NCBI GenBank assembly: GCA_020637295.1
Contig: JACJWF010000005.1
Location: 1 to 64,000, forward strand
Origin: Acidimicrobiaceae bacterium
Lineage (GTDB): Bacteria > Actinomycetota > Acidimicrobiia > Acidimicrobiales > Ilumatobacteraceae
DNA: 64,000 bases
Reading direction: 5' to 3'
The position numbers and the translations under genes are program-made. Within the stretch, counting starts at the first letter, position 1. Each line of letters begins with the position of its first letter. The notes beneath the pieces were generated by a model, which did no database searches, was not told where the DNA came from, and saw only the letters and a program-made list of their open reading frames with translations. Of this stretch, positions 1-11,200 are shown piece after piece.

Positions 1-528
1 ACCACGTTGGCCACCACCACGACCACGGCGCCGGAGCCCGTGATCGACGTCAGCGGCGCCGTCGCCGCGCTCCGGGCCGTCGCCGCCGAGGCGGCAGCGC
101 GGGGGATGGAGTTGAACGGCAACGACATCGGCGGCACCGGCCCCTGCCCCCTCGGGCTGGAGGGCGACATCTGGGCGGCCGAGACCGGGGGTGCGGTGTA
201 CTGCCAGGTCGGCGACGGGGCCCAGTTGCGGGCCTGGTTCGTGGCGATCACCGACCACTTCGAACTGGCCGAGTTCCTTGCCGCGGTTGCCGGCACCACG
301 CTGGACACCGCCGACCTCGGGCCGTACGAGGGCGGGGTGCTGTCGTCCCACTGCTTCACCTCCGACGGTGACGCGGGATGCATCGTGGTGTGGGAGTCCG
401 GCGACCTCGTGGTAGGCATCAGCGCCCTCACCGCCGACCCCGTGCCCCTGGTGCCCGAGCTCACCGCGGACCTGGAGACGGTCGTCGTCAGCGTGGCGAG
501 CCTGGACGTGGGCGCACTGCAGTTCTAA
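1..528 (+). CDS. Probable exported protein, 5'-truncated by window edge
   Basis: The reading frame is open from base 1 and ends at TAA 526-528, so at least 175 residues are seen. A TTG at position 7 could be a start, but the first residues are a Thr-rich stretch followed by APEPV, which looks like the linker after a lipoprotein or signal peptide. The true start is therefore probably upstream of the window. The rest is acidic and alternates short helices and strands, with three Cys (near residues 47, 66 and 117 of the visible part) and no catalytic motif I recognise. It lies just upstream of the dnaK operator and reads the same way, but an intervening hairpin separates them. Function unknown. 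Confidence 0.6.
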   Translation, partial: TTLATTTTTAPEPVIDVSGAVAALRAVAAEAAARGMELNGNDIGGTGPCPLGLEGDIWAAETGGAVYCQVGDGAQLRAWFVAITDHFELAEFLAAVAGTTLDTADLGPYEGGVLSSHCFTSDGDAGCIVVWESGDLVVGISALTADPVPLVPELTADLETVVVSVASLDVGALQF

Positions 529-534
529 TCAAAT

Positions 535-555
535 CCTGAGTCACAGTGACTCAGG
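535..555 (+). promoter_or_regulatory. HAIR-like HspR operator (may also act as terminator stem)
   Basis: The sequence reads CCTGAGT-N7-ACTCAGG, a perfect inverted repeat with exactly 7 bases between the half-sites. The published HspR-associated inverted repeat (HAIR) is CTTGAGT-N7-ACTCAAG, so each half-site matches 6 of 7. It lies about 105 bp upstream of dnaK in an operon whose fourth gene encodes an HspR-type repressor, which fits autoregulation. The arms extend inward to 9 bp with a CAG loop and are followed by TTTTCTT, so the same sequence could also end transcription of the upstream gene. Confidence 0.75.
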
Positions 556-571
556 TTTTCTTCCAGCCAAG

Positions 572-601
572 TTGTCGGGAACTCCAGCGCCCCACTAGCC
601 T
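572..601 (+). promoter_or_regulatory. Candidate dnaK promoter
   Basis: TTGTCG (572-577) and TAGCCT (596-601) are separated by 18 bp and lie just downstream of the HAIR-like site, so a bound repressor would sit beside the -35 region. The match to the housekeeping consensus is modest. Assigned by eye. Confidence 0.4.
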
Positions 602-660
602 TGCGTCAGGTGCGCTCAGCATCGAGCAGCCACCCGTCCAGACACGCAAGGAGTCCCCCC

Positions 661-2493
<1,833 letters not shown>

Positions 2494-2503
2494 CGGTGGT
2501 GGC

Positions 2504-3109
2504 ATGACGGACGTACCCACGCCCGAAGACTCCACCGACGCCGGCGACGAGTTCGCCCCGTTCGACGACGCCGAACTGCTGGCCGACCTCACCAGCGAGA
2601 TGAGCCGCCCGCGGCCGCTCGCCGGTGAGGGGGCCGACGACGTGCTGCTCGGCGATGCGGCCGCGGTGGCCGCCGCCGAGGCGGACGTGGCTGACGATGT
2701 GGCCGCGCTGCTGGCCGAGCGCGACCAGTTCAAGGACATCGCCCTGCGCCTGCAGGCGGACTTCGACAACTACCGCAAGCGGATGGCCACCCAGCAGGCC
2801 GACGAGGTGCAGCGCGCCACCGGCAAGATGGCCGAGGCCCTGCTGCCCGTGCTGGACGCCTGCGAGGCCGCGTTCGTGCAGCATCCCGCCGAGGTTGAGC
2901 CGGTCTTCAACCTGCTGCTCGGCGAACTGCGCAAGCTGGGCCTGGAGGGGATGAACCTGCTGGAGCAGCCGTTCGACCCCAACCTGGCCGAGGCCGTCAT
3001 GCACGAGCCCGGCGACGGCGCGGAGACCGTGGTCTCCGAGGTCCTGCGCAGTGGCTACACCTGGCAGGGCCGCGTCCTGCGCGCGGCCATGGTGAAGGTC
3101 CGCGGGTAG
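2504..3109 (+). CDS. grpE: Nucleotide exchange factor GrpE
   Basis: A 201-residue GrpE, which drives ADP release from DnaK. The N-terminal ~65 residues are acidic and low-complexity, as in other actinobacterial GrpE proteins. They are followed by a long coiled-coil helix (around ERDQFKDIALRLQADFDNYRKR) and the C-terminal beta domain containing PFDPNLAEAVMHEPG and ending near RVLRAAMVKV. I chose ATG 2504, 10 nt after the dnaK stop. An in-frame start within dnaK (2441) would add residues with no GrpE character. A 210-bp gap with strong secondary structure separates it from dnaJ. Confidence 0.96.
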   Translation: MTDVPTPEDSTDAGDEFAPFDDAELLADLTSEMSRPRPLAGEGADDVLLGDAAAVAAAEADVADDVAALLAERDQFKDIALRLQADFDNYRKRMATQQADEVQRATGKMAEALLPVLDACEAAFVQHPAEVEPVFNLLLGELRKLGLEGMNLLEQPFDPNLAEAVMHEPGDGAETVVSEVLRSGYTWQGRVLRAAMVKVRG

Positions 3110-3145
3110 AGCAGGCCCCCATGTCCCCCCGCCCGCCCGCCCCCG

Positions 3146-3288
3146 GATCCGAGTGTCACGCCGCCGGTGCGAGTGCCACGCCGCCGATCCGAGTGCCCGG
3201 CCGCATCCGAGTGCTCACCCCCACCCCGGGGTGGGGGTCGGCACTCGGATGGAGCGTCGCACTCGGGTGGGGACGGTGGCACTCGCAT
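3146..3288. repeat. Nested GAGTG/CACTC inverted-repeat array between grpE and dnaJ
   Basis: Four direct copies of a CGAGTG-containing unit (near 3149, 3169, 3189 and 3208) face three inverted copies of CACTCG (near 3242, 3260 and 3280). The centre, 3205-3250, is a 46-nt hairpin: 10-bp outer arms (ATCCGAGTGC / GCACTCGGAT) and an uninterrupted inner GC palindrome, separated by a 2-nt mismatch. An outer pair, 3168-3179 with 3276-3287, is also perfectly complementary over 12 bp. No T-tract follows. It could attenuate transcription, trim or stabilise mRNA, or be a dispersed intergenic repeat. Confidence 0.8.
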
Positions 3289-3319
3289 CACGGCTGGCAC
3301 GGAAGGAGGTGAGTGAACG

Positions 3320-4453
3320 ATGACGGCACAGCGGGAGTGGTTCGAGAAGGACTACTACAAGGTCCTCGGGGTGGGCGAGAAGGCCACCCCGAAGGAGATC
3401 ACCAAGGCGTACCGCGCCGCGGCGCGCGACAGCCATCCGGACACCCACCCCGGCGACGCCAAGGCCGAGGAGCGCTTCAAGGAGGTCAGCGCGGCGTACG
3501 ACGTGCTCGGCGACGAGGCCAAGCGCAAGGAGTACGACGAGGTCCGCGCCCTCGGTCCGATGGGTGGTGGCTTCGGCCCCGGTGGTCCGGGCGCCGGCGG
3601 CTTCAACTTCAACGTGGGTGCCGACGGCCTGGGCGACCTCCTCGGCCAGATGTTCAACCGCGGTGGCCGTGGCGGCCGAGGCCGTGGCGCGTCCGCAGGC
3701 GCCGGCCCGCAGCGCGGCGCCGACGTGGAGGCCACCCTGACGCTGGACTTCGTGGACGCGGCCAAGGGGCTCACCACCACGCTCAGCCTCACCAGCGACG
3801 CCCCGTGCAGCACCTGTCACGGCAGCGGCGCCCGGCCCGGCACCCAGCCCACCGTCTGCAGCCAGTGCGGCGGCCGCGGCGTCATCGACGACAACCAGGG
3901 CTTCTTCAGCTTCTCTTCGCCGTGCCGCGCCTGCGCCGGCCGCGGCGTCACCATCGAGCAGCCCTGTGGCACCTGCCGCGGCACGGGCGTGGAGCACCGC
4001 CCGCGTGACGTGCAGGCTCGCATCCCGGCCGGGGTGGCCGACGGGCAGAAGATCCGCCTGAAGGGCCGCGGCGCGCCCGGCCGCAACGGTGGCCCAGCCG
4101 GCGACCTCATCGTCGAGTGCCATGTCGCCCCGCACCCGCTGTTCGGCCGGGACGGGCACAACCTCACCGTGCGGGTGCCCGTCACGTTCGCCGAGGCGGC
4201 ACTCGGCGGCGACATCGACGTGCCCACGCTGGATGGCCCGCGGGTGATGCTGCGGCTGCGTCCTGGCACCCAGAGCGGCAGCCGACACCGGGTGAAGGGC
4301 AAGGGCATCGTCACCGCCAAGCACACCGGCGACCTCATCGTCACGGTCGATGTCGACGTGCCGCACCATCTCACACCGGAACAGAAGGCAGCCGTCGACG
4401 CCTTCGCCGAGGCGACTACCGTGTCGCCCAGAGCGCACCTGAAGGGGGCATGA
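3320..4453 (+). CDS. dnaJ: Chaperone protein DnaJ (Hsp40, type I)
   Basis: A 377-residue type I J-protein. The J domain (residues ~10-75) has the HPD motif within SHPDTHPGD, which stimulates DnaK ATPase. A Gly/Phe-rich region follows (~78-130). The zinc-binding region has four CxxCxGxG-type repeats (CSTCHGSG, CSQCGGRG, CRACAGRG, CGTCRGTG, ~residues 158-222). The C-terminal substrate-binding domains end near residue 365. The start is set by an excellent ribosome site, AAGGAGGTGA at 3303-3312, 7 nt before the ATG. That strong site may offset the structured leader upstream. The stop lies 3 nt before hspR. Confidence 0.97.
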   Translation: MTAQREWFEKDYYKVLGVGEKATPKEITKAYRAAARDSHPDTHPGDAKAEERFKEVSAAYDVLGDEAKRKEYDEVRALGPMGGGFGPGGPGAGGFNFNVGADGLGDLLGQMFNRGGRGGRGRGASAGAGPQRGADVEATLTLDFVDAAKGLTTTLSLTSDAPCSTCHGSGARPGTQPTVCSQCGGRGVIDDNQGFFSFSSPCRACAGRGVTIEQPCGTCRGTGVEHRPRDVQARIPAGVADGQKIRLKGRGAPGRNGGPAGDLIVECHVAPHPLFGRDGHNLTVRVPVTFAEAALGGDIDVPTLDGPRVMLRLRPGTQSGSRHRVKGKGIVTAKHTGDLIVTVDVDVPHHLTPEQKAAVDAFAEATTVSPRAHLKGA

Positions 4454-4456
4454 GTC

Positions 4457-4843
4457 ATGCGATCCCGCGATCACGCCGTCTACGTCATCTCCGTCGCCGC
4501 CGAACTGGCCGGCATGCACCCGCAGACCCTGCGGATCTACGAGCGCCGCGGCCTGGTGTCGCCGGCCCGCACCCAGGGCGGCAACCGCCGCTACAGCGAC
4601 GTGGACATCGACCGCCTGCGCCGCATCCAGGAGCTTGCCCAGGAGGGCATGAACCTGGAGGGCATCCGACGGGTGATGGCCCTCGAAGCAGAGGTGGATC
4701 AGCTGCGTGCCGAGGTGGAGCACCTGCGTCATGTGGCCGCCGGCGCCATCGCCGAAGCCGAACGCCGCGCCCCTCGGCGCGATCTGGTACCCCTGCGCCA
4801 GGAGATCACCGTCTTCGGCGGCAAGCGCCTCGGCAGCAGGTAA
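4457..4843 (+). CDS. hspR: HspR-type heat-shock repressor (MerR family)
   Basis: A 128-residue MerR-fold regulator. The N-terminal winged helix (residues ~8-75) contains the family signature HPQTLRIYERRGLVSPART, then GGNRRYS and a second helix pair. A short coiled coil (residues ~80-100) probably dimerises. There is no metal-binding Cys set, which separates HspR from metal-sensing MerR proteins. It is the fourth gene of the dnaK operon, 3 nt after dnaJ, the position of hspR in Streptomyces and mycobacteria. In those genera HspR binds HAIR sites with DnaK as co-repressor, so the HAIR-like site at 535-555 is its expected target. Confidence 0.93.
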   Translation: MRSRDHAVYVISVAAELAGMHPQTLRIYERRGLVSPARTQGGNRRYSDVDIDRLRRIQELAQEGMNLEGIRRVMALEAEVDQLRAEVEHLRHVAAGAIAEAERRAPRRDLVPLRQEITVFGGKRLGSR

Positions 4844-4904
4844 CCACCCGCCGCGGGCGTGTCGGGGTACGCACCGTCGCCGAGCCTCGCCAGCGACCGT
4901 TACC

Positions 4905-7900
4905 ATGCGCCCGATGGGAGCGCGAGCGGGTGGTCGCCTCCGGCGGAGGGCCTTGGTGGAGCGGGCGCTGCCCGTGCACGTGTGCCTGCTGGAGGCCCCG
5001 GGTGGCTACGGCAAGACCACACTCGCCGAGGACCTGGCCACGGCCAGCGAACTCGCGCGCATCGACGTGCTGCTCGAGGGTGCGTCGGGGTCCGATGCCG
5101 TGCTCGCCGCAGTGGTGGAAGCGTTGCGCCACTCGGGTCTGACCGACCTCGCTGACGCGGCGGCGCGGGCCACGACGGCGGCCGCGATCCACGAGTTGGC
5201 TGCGGGGCTGACCATGCGCGGTGAACCCTTGTGCGTGGTCGTCGACGAGGTGCAGCGACTCACCCTCGACGGTGCGGACTGGTTGGCCGAACTCGTCGCG
5301 CACCTCGCCGACAGCTGCCGGTTCGTGCTCGCCGGCCGCCAGATCCCGGCGGCGCTGCGTCACCTCGGTGCACGGCCGGACGCACTCCACCTCGGTGCCG
5401 ACGACCTGCGCTTCTCCCCGACCGAGATCGCCGAGCTGGTGGGGCTGGCTGCGAGCGAGGGGGCCGGCGATCCGAAGCTCCGCGGCTGTGCGACCTTGGA
5501 AGCCGACATCCTTCGCCGCTCGGGCGGCTGGCCCGCGGCGGTGTCGCTGATGGTGGGGCAGCGCCTGCCGGGGAGGGCCGACCGAGGCCTGGGTCCCCGG
5601 CCGCTCGATGAGGTGATGGCCGACCTCGTCGACGGCCTGCTCGACGGCTGCCCGGAGGAAGCCCGTGCCCGGCTGCAGCGTCTGGCCACCGTGCCCCTGC
5701 TGTCGCAGGACGTGGCCGCCGCCCTGTCCGGTGGCGGTGCGCTGGAAGACGCGGTCGCGCTGGGGTTGCCACTCGTTCGTCGGCCGGACGGTTGGTTGCG
5801 CCTTCCCGACCCGGTGCGTGATGCGCTCGCGCCCGAGCCGCTGGACGCTCCACGTCGTCGGGCGGTGGCGCGTGCCTACGCCGCGGCGGGCGAGTTGCAC
5901 GCTGCGGTCCACCTGCTGCACGATGCCGGCGACGTGGACGGCCTGGCCGAAGTGCTCGGTGGCTGCCCGTGGGCGCAACTCGAGGCAGCCGGCGTGTCGT
6001 TCGCACGAGTGGTGGCAGCGCTGCTCGGCGATGACGAACTGGCCCGCCACCCCGACGTGCTGGTGCTGCTGGCGCGCGCCGTCGAACACGGCGACCGCTC
6101 GCTGCGCCGCCGCTTCCTCGAACTCGCTGACCGTGCCACAGCAGGCTCGGACGGCGCGGCCCGCCGAACGGTGCTGGCCGAGTTGGCCAGGGACGCCAGC
6201 CGCAGCGGCGACTTCGAGCAGGGGGAGCAGCTCGCCCACCTGGCGCTGCACGGCGCGACACGCACGGAGATCGTGACGCGCGGTCGTGCGCTGTACGCCT
6301 GGGGGATGGCCGACACCCTGCGGTGCACGAGCACCGCCCTGGCCCGCGCCGCGGACACGCTCGGTGAGGCGGCGACACTGCACGAACTTGCCGGTGAGTA
6401 CCGCTGGAGTTCCGAGGCGTTGCTGCGCGTCGGCTACGCCGTGTCGTTCCATGGCGGGGCCGTCGATGCCGCGCTGGAGCAGGTCGAGCGGGCGCTGGCG
6501 CTACTCGGGGCCGCTGACATCTCACGCGCGGTCGCGCTCACCTACTTCATGGACGTGCTGGACCATGCGGCACGGAGCGAGGAGGCGGAGGCCGCGGGGT
6601 TGGAAGCCCTCGCCATCGGCCATCGCCTCGGCGACCAGACGGCCATCGGCTTCGCCTGTTGGGGGCTGGCGCTGGTGACGGCGCACCGCGGCGACCACCC
6701 GGCGACGCTGGAGTGGCTGGCCGACGCCGAACGCCATGGCGGCCGCTGGATCGAGGAGGCCATCGGCACCGAGTTCGCGCTCGCCGCCTGCGACATGCTG
6801 GCCCTGCTCGGCGACGAGCCGGGCGCCCGCCGGTACATGGCGCAGGGCATCGAACTCGCGTCGCGTCACGGGCTTCACGACGCACCCGTACCGGCGATCG
6901 GGAGGGTGGAGGCGATGTTCGGCGACCCCGAGCGAGCCGAGGCCATCCTCGCCGAACTCGACGGGAGGCCCTTTGCCGTGCCGCGCTACCGCTGGGCGCG
7001 GGCGCTGCTGCGGGCATTTGCCGCCCACCGCCGGGCCGACACCGACTCCGCCCGCGCATTGCTGCGCAGAGCAGAGGACGACGCCGCCCGGTGCGGCTAC
7101 CGCGATCTTCCGGCGCGCCACGAGCGGTGGATCCACGATCGGCTGGCCCCGTACCGCGGTGAGCAGCCGAGGGCGGCGCTGTCGTCGGGCACCCGCGTGA
7201 CGCTGCTCGGTCGGTTCGCCGTCAGCCGTGGTGGGGAGGACATCAGCCCGCCGCCGGGCAACCCGGCCACGCTCGTCAAGCTGCTCGCGCTGCGCGGCTC
7301 GATGACGGCGGAGGAGGTGATCGACCGCGTGTGGCCCGACGCCGACCTGGCAACGGGCCGCGCCCGATTGCGCAACACACTCAACCGCCTCCGGGTACGT
7401 TGCGGCGACCTCGTCGACCGGCGCGGTGACGAGCTTGGGCTTGCCACGGAGGTGGTCACCGACGTCGCCGAGTTCGAGGCCGCAGTGGCCGTAGCACTGG
7501 CCGCGCCGCCGCACGAGCGGGCCGGGCTGGCGCGGCGTGCTGCGGCGCTCCACGGCGGTGAGCTGCTGCCCGCCGACCGCTACGAGGACTGGGTCGCAGC
7601 GCCCCGGGAACGGCTGCGGCGGCGGTTCGTGGCCGTCACGGACGCGCTGGCCGCGGATGCGGAGGCCCGCGGCGACTATGACGAGGCCGTCCGCCAACTC
7701 GACGTGGCGGTGGCACTGGAGCCGCTCGACGAGGCGCGGTACGTGCAGGCGGCCCGCCTGCTGGTGACCCAGGGGCGTCGTGCCGGCGCTCGGGACATGG
7801 TGCGGCGGGCACTGGCCGCGCTGCACGATCTCGGGATCATGCCCGGCCCGGCGCTGCTCGCCCTCGCCGACGATGTCGGCAGTCCGCTGGACGCATCGTC

Positions 7901-7922
7901 GACGTCCGCACCGGCCCGGTGA
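4905..7922 (+). CDS. Large STAND-type regulator with SARP/BTAD C-terminus
   Basis: About 1005 residues from ATG 4905 (a second ATG at 4914 is possible). In-frame codons upstream lie inside hspR and are not protein-like. The N-terminal P-loop is EAPGGYGKTTLAEDLA (residues ~34-49), followed by VVDEVQRL as Walker B, resembling MalT/STAND ATPases. The middle is an all-helical, Ala-rich TPR-like region. The C-terminal ~240 residues fit a SARP-like part: a winged-helix segment beginning VTLLGRFAVSRGG and a bacterial transcriptional activation domain (EARGDYDEAVRQLDVAV). The normal SARP order is reversed here, with the DNA-binding part at the C-terminus. A ligand- or ATP-gated transcription factor is the likely role. 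Phased repeats at 8177-8229 are a candidate target. Confidence 0.85.
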   Translation: MRPMGARAGGRLRRRALVERALPVHVCLLEAPGGYGKTTLAEDLATASELARIDVLLEGASGSDAVLAAVVEALRHSGLTDLADAAARATTAAAIHELAAGLTMRGEPLCVVVDEVQRLTLDGADWLAELVAHLADSCRFVLAGRQIPAALRHLGARPDALHLGADDLRFSPTEIAELVGLAASEGAGDPKLRGCATLEADILRRSGGWPAAVSLMVGQRLPGRADRGLGPRPLDEVMADLVDGLLDGCPEEARARLQRLATVPLLSQDVAAALSGGGALEDAVALGLPLVRRPDGWLRLPDPVRDALAPEPLDAPRRRAVARAYAAAGELHAAVHLLHDAGDVDGLAEVLGGCPWAQLEAAGVSFARVVAALLGDDELARHPDVLVLLARAVEHGDRSLRRRFLELADRATAGSDGAARRTVLAELARDASRSGDFEQGEQLAHLALHGATRTEIVTRGRALYAWGMADTLRCTSTALARAADTLGEAATLHELAGEYRWSSEALLRVGYAVSFHGGAVDAALEQVERALALLGAADISRAVALTYFMDVLDHAARSEEAEAAGLEALAIGHRLGDQTAIGFACWGLALVTAHRGDHPATLEWLADAERHGGRWIEEAIGTEFALAACDMLALLGDEPGARRYMAQGIELASRHGLHDAPVPAIGRVEAMFGDPERAEAILAELDGRPFAVPRYRWARALLRAFAAHRRADTDSARALLRRAEDDAARCGYRDLPARHERWIHDRLAPYRGEQPRAALSSGTRVTLLGRFAVSRGGEDISPPPGNPATLVKLLALRGSMTAEEVIDRVWPDADLATGRARLRNTLNRLRVRCGDLVDRRGDELGLATEVVTDVAEFEAAVAVALAAPPHERAGLARRAAALHGGELLPADRYEDWVAAPRERLRRRFVAVTDALAADAEARGDYDEAVRQLDVAVALEPLDEARYVQAARLLVTQGRRAGARDMVRRALAALHDLGIMPGPALLALADDVGSPLDASSTSAPAR

Positions 7923-7923
7923 G

Positions 7924-8100
7924 CTACGCCCCGGCCTGCGGTGCGGCCAGCCGTCGCAGCACGTCACCCAGTTCGGTCAGCGATCGCACCGGGGTCACCT
8001 CGCCGGTGTCCACCACCTCGACCTGCCCCACCAACTCGCCCGCCGTGGCCGGCCCGGGCAGGGCACGCAGCACCATGCTGAACGGTCGGGCAGGATTCAT
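7924..8100 (-). CDS. Small protein, 58 residues, unknown function
   Basis: The predicted product begins MNPARPFSMVLRALPGP and continues with a Val-rich strand (ELVGQVEVVDTGEV) and a short helix (SLTELGDVLRRL). A GAGGTG sequence lies 4-9 nt upstream of the ATG. It converges with the SARP-type regulator, the two stops being 1 nt apart, and diverges from the giant secreted protein at 8252. Longer minus-strand frames through this region would run into the signal-peptide codons of that gene and are not credible. The amino-acid pattern and ribosome site look real, but I cannot name a family. Confidence 0.55.
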   Translation of the reverse strand: MNPARPFSMVLRALPGPATAGELVGQVEVVDTGEVTPVRSLTELGDVLRRLAAPQAGA

Positions 8101-8176
8101 CGCGCACCTCGTGGGTGGCCGGTGTTCGAACTGGTCCCGGGGTGTCGCTCCATGGTCACCGATGGTGCACCCCTGC

Positions 8177-8229
8177 CGTCCGACGAACGTCCGACGGTGA
8201 TCGGAGCGGCGTCGGACGCTCGTCGGACG
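8177..8229. promoter_or_regulatory. Helically phased inverted repeat, candidate activator site
   Basis: CGTCCGACG occurs at 8177 and 8188 and its reverse complement CGTCGGACG at 8210 and 8221. The offsets are 11, 22 and 11 bp, so all four 9-mers fall on one face of the helix. Each half is a 20-bp arm; the arms match at 19 of 20 positions with a 13-bp spacer. SARP regulators are known to bind direct repeats spaced 11 bp apart, and a SARP-type gene is adjacent. The block ends 22 nt before the ATG at 8252, so an RNA hairpin in the leader is an alternative. Confidence 0.65.
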
Positions 8230-8251
8230 CCATCCGTGTTGGCTGCCGACC

Positions 8252-11200
8252 ATGTCTGCCGTCGTGAGCAAGTTCGCGTGGTTGTCCGTCATCTCCGCCG
8301 TGGTCTCGGGCGCGCTGGTCGTGGCCCCGGCCTCAGCCGCCCCTGCCAGCCCCGCCCCCGGGGAGGCCGGTGCCGTCGTCACCGGCGCGGCCGGGGCACT
8401 GCAGGCGACCGTGGGCGAGGGTGCAGCGGGCTACGTCGGCACCGTGCCGTCCCGCCTGCTGGACACCCGCGACACGACGGCGATGACGGCGGGCGAGGTG
8501 CGTGAGCTGGACGTGCTGGGTGTCGGCGGGGTGCCGGCGAGCGCCGTGGATGCCGTCGTGCTCAACGTCACCGTGACCCAGCCGACTGCCGACGGCTGGC
8601 TGACGGTGTTCCCCGCCGGGACGGATGCGCCGCTGGCGTCGAACCTCAACTTCGCCACTGGGCAGACCGTGGCCAACCTGGTGATCGCCAAGGTCGGTGC
8701 GGATGGCAAGGTGGCAGTGCGCAACGAGCGCGGCACCACCCATGTGGTGATCGACGTGCAGGGCTGGTTCGCGCCCGGCCAGGGGTACACGCCGCTGGCT
8801 CCCGCTCGGCTGATGGATACCCGCAGCACCGCCGCGCTGGCCGCGGGGGAGACGCGTGAGCTGACCGTGGTCGGCACGGGCGGGGTGCCGGAGCGCGGTG
8901 TGGATGCGGTGGTCCTCAACGTGACGGTCACCCGGCCCAGCGCGGGCGGCTGGCTGACGGTGTTCCCCGCCGGTACGGATGCGCCGCTGGCGTCGAACCT
9001 CAACTTCGTGCCGGGCCAGACGGTGGCCAACCTGGTGATCGCCAAGGTCGGTGCCGACGGCAAGGTCGCCTTCCGCAACGAGCGCGGCGCGACCGACGTG
9101 GTGGTGGACGTGCAGGGCTGGTTCGCCCCCGACGCCGGATACACCGCGCTGTCGCCCGCCCGCGTGTTGGACACCCGCGACGATGCCCCGGTCGGCCCTG
9201 GGGAAACCCTCGAGCTGCAGGTGGCCGGCGAGGGTGGGGTGCCCGCGGACGGGGTGGACGCCGTGGTGCTCAACGTCACCGCAACGCAGCCGACGGCGGG
9301 TGGCTGGCTCACCGTCTTCCCGGCTGGCGTGGGGTCGCCACTGGCGTCGAACCTCAACTTCCGCCCGGCACAGACGGTGCCCAACGTGGTGATCGCCAAG
9401 GTCGGCAGCGACGGCAAGGTGAGCATCCGCAACGAGCGCGGCGCCACCCAGGTGGTGGTGGACGTGCAGGGCTGGTTCGGCACCGGCGCGGCGCTGACCG
9501 GCGGCGAGGACGTCGGCTGGCGCTTCGTGCCGCGTCACGTGCTGCTGGCGCCCGGCGAGTCCTCCGTGGTGGAACTGGTGCAGACCGACGCGGCCGGCGC
9601 GGCGACGGGTTCGTCGCTGCCACCCGGCGTCTCGTTCGTGACGTCGACGGCCGACGGCATCGTCACCGTCACACCGCTGTCCGGCCGCCAGGTGATGGTC
9701 ACCGCAGGACCCGAGGTGGACACCGCGATGGTCGGCGCGCAGATCCCCGGGTGGCCGGTGAACCCGGCACTCACGGTGACGATCGCCCGCCTCCAGCCCG
9801 GCGTGGTCGCGCTGGCGGACGACCAGGTGCTGTTCCCCACGACGGACCTCCCGCCGGGCGTGCCGGAGGGCGAGTGGCTGCCCGACGGTGTGACCGAGGA
9901 CGGCCCCGGGCCGTTCACGTGGGAGGAGTACGGCGACCGCCTCGAGCGTCCGGCCGACGCGCTCGCCGGGGAGATGGCGTGGGCCGACGTGCTCGACGCC
10001 ACGTTCCACTACCCGGTGGTGCTGCAGTGCCCGGCCCCGGAGGTGGGCACGCTGGTGGTGGCGAGCGGCGCCTCTGGTGTGCTCGGCAGGGTGATCGAGC
10101 CGACCGGCGCGCCCACGCTGGAACGCGACGGCTGGTGCCTCGTGACCGTCGAGATCGTGGCGCCGCAGGCGATCTACGAGGACCTGCACTACGACCTCAC
10201 GTACGACGAACTGCTCGCCCTCGGCATGGTGCCGCCGGTGCCCACCTACTCGACGGAGGACCTGACGTACACCGACGGGTTCACCGCGGCGGCGGTGCAG
10301 GACGCCGCCGGCCGTGCAGGCGGTCGCCGCATCCAGGCGGACCCGCCCACGCCGCCCACGCCCCCCGCCCCGGCCCCGCCGGCGAACCCGGCCCCGCCCG
10401 GCAGCCAGACGGCCAGCACGGCCACGCAGGCCAGCCCGCAGCAGGGCGGCGGCTTCAGTGACAAGGCGCGTGCGTGTCGCGACGCGATGCTGCAGTCGGC
10501 CGGCGCGGCCGGGCAGGCGTTGGAGATCCAGCCGGCCATCTCGTCCACGTTCACGCCGATCTTCGACGTGCTCGTCGACATCAACAACGGCACGCCGGGC
10601 GACATCAAGATCCGCGTCGGCGCCAGCCTCTCCACGACGGTCCAGCTGAAGGCCAAGGTGCAGGCGTCGTTGACGCTGGAGGCCACCTGCCCGCTGGCGT
10701 CCATTCTGGAGATGCGCATCGCCGGCCCCGGCCCGCTCGCGCCGTTCATCGACTTCTACGGCCGCGGCGACGTCAGCGCCAAGCTGTCGATCAAGGCCGA
10801 CGGTGGCCCGCGCCTCGAGGCCGGCTTCGGCTGCACCGCCGGCGTGGTGGTGGCCGTCGGCTTCGCCTACAACGGCGGCAGCGACGCGCTCACCAGCCTG
10901 AACGAGTTCACCCCCAGTTCGAGCTGCCAACCCACGTGGAACCTGGCGAGCGGGCTGACCACGGACGGGGCCGGCATCAGCATCGAGATCGCTCCGGGCG
11001 TGGCGATCACGTCGCCGCTCGGGCTGCGGCTGGGCGGCGTGGTGGTGGGCGTCATCGGGGCGGTGCTGCACCGCTTCAACCCCGCCATCCCGGCGGAGCC
11101 TGGCGTGATGGAGGTGATCAAGGGCGAGATCGGGCCGACGCTGAAGGCCGTCTGGGAGAACGTGTCCAACGCGATCGCCAATCAGGCCGCCAAGTCCGGT

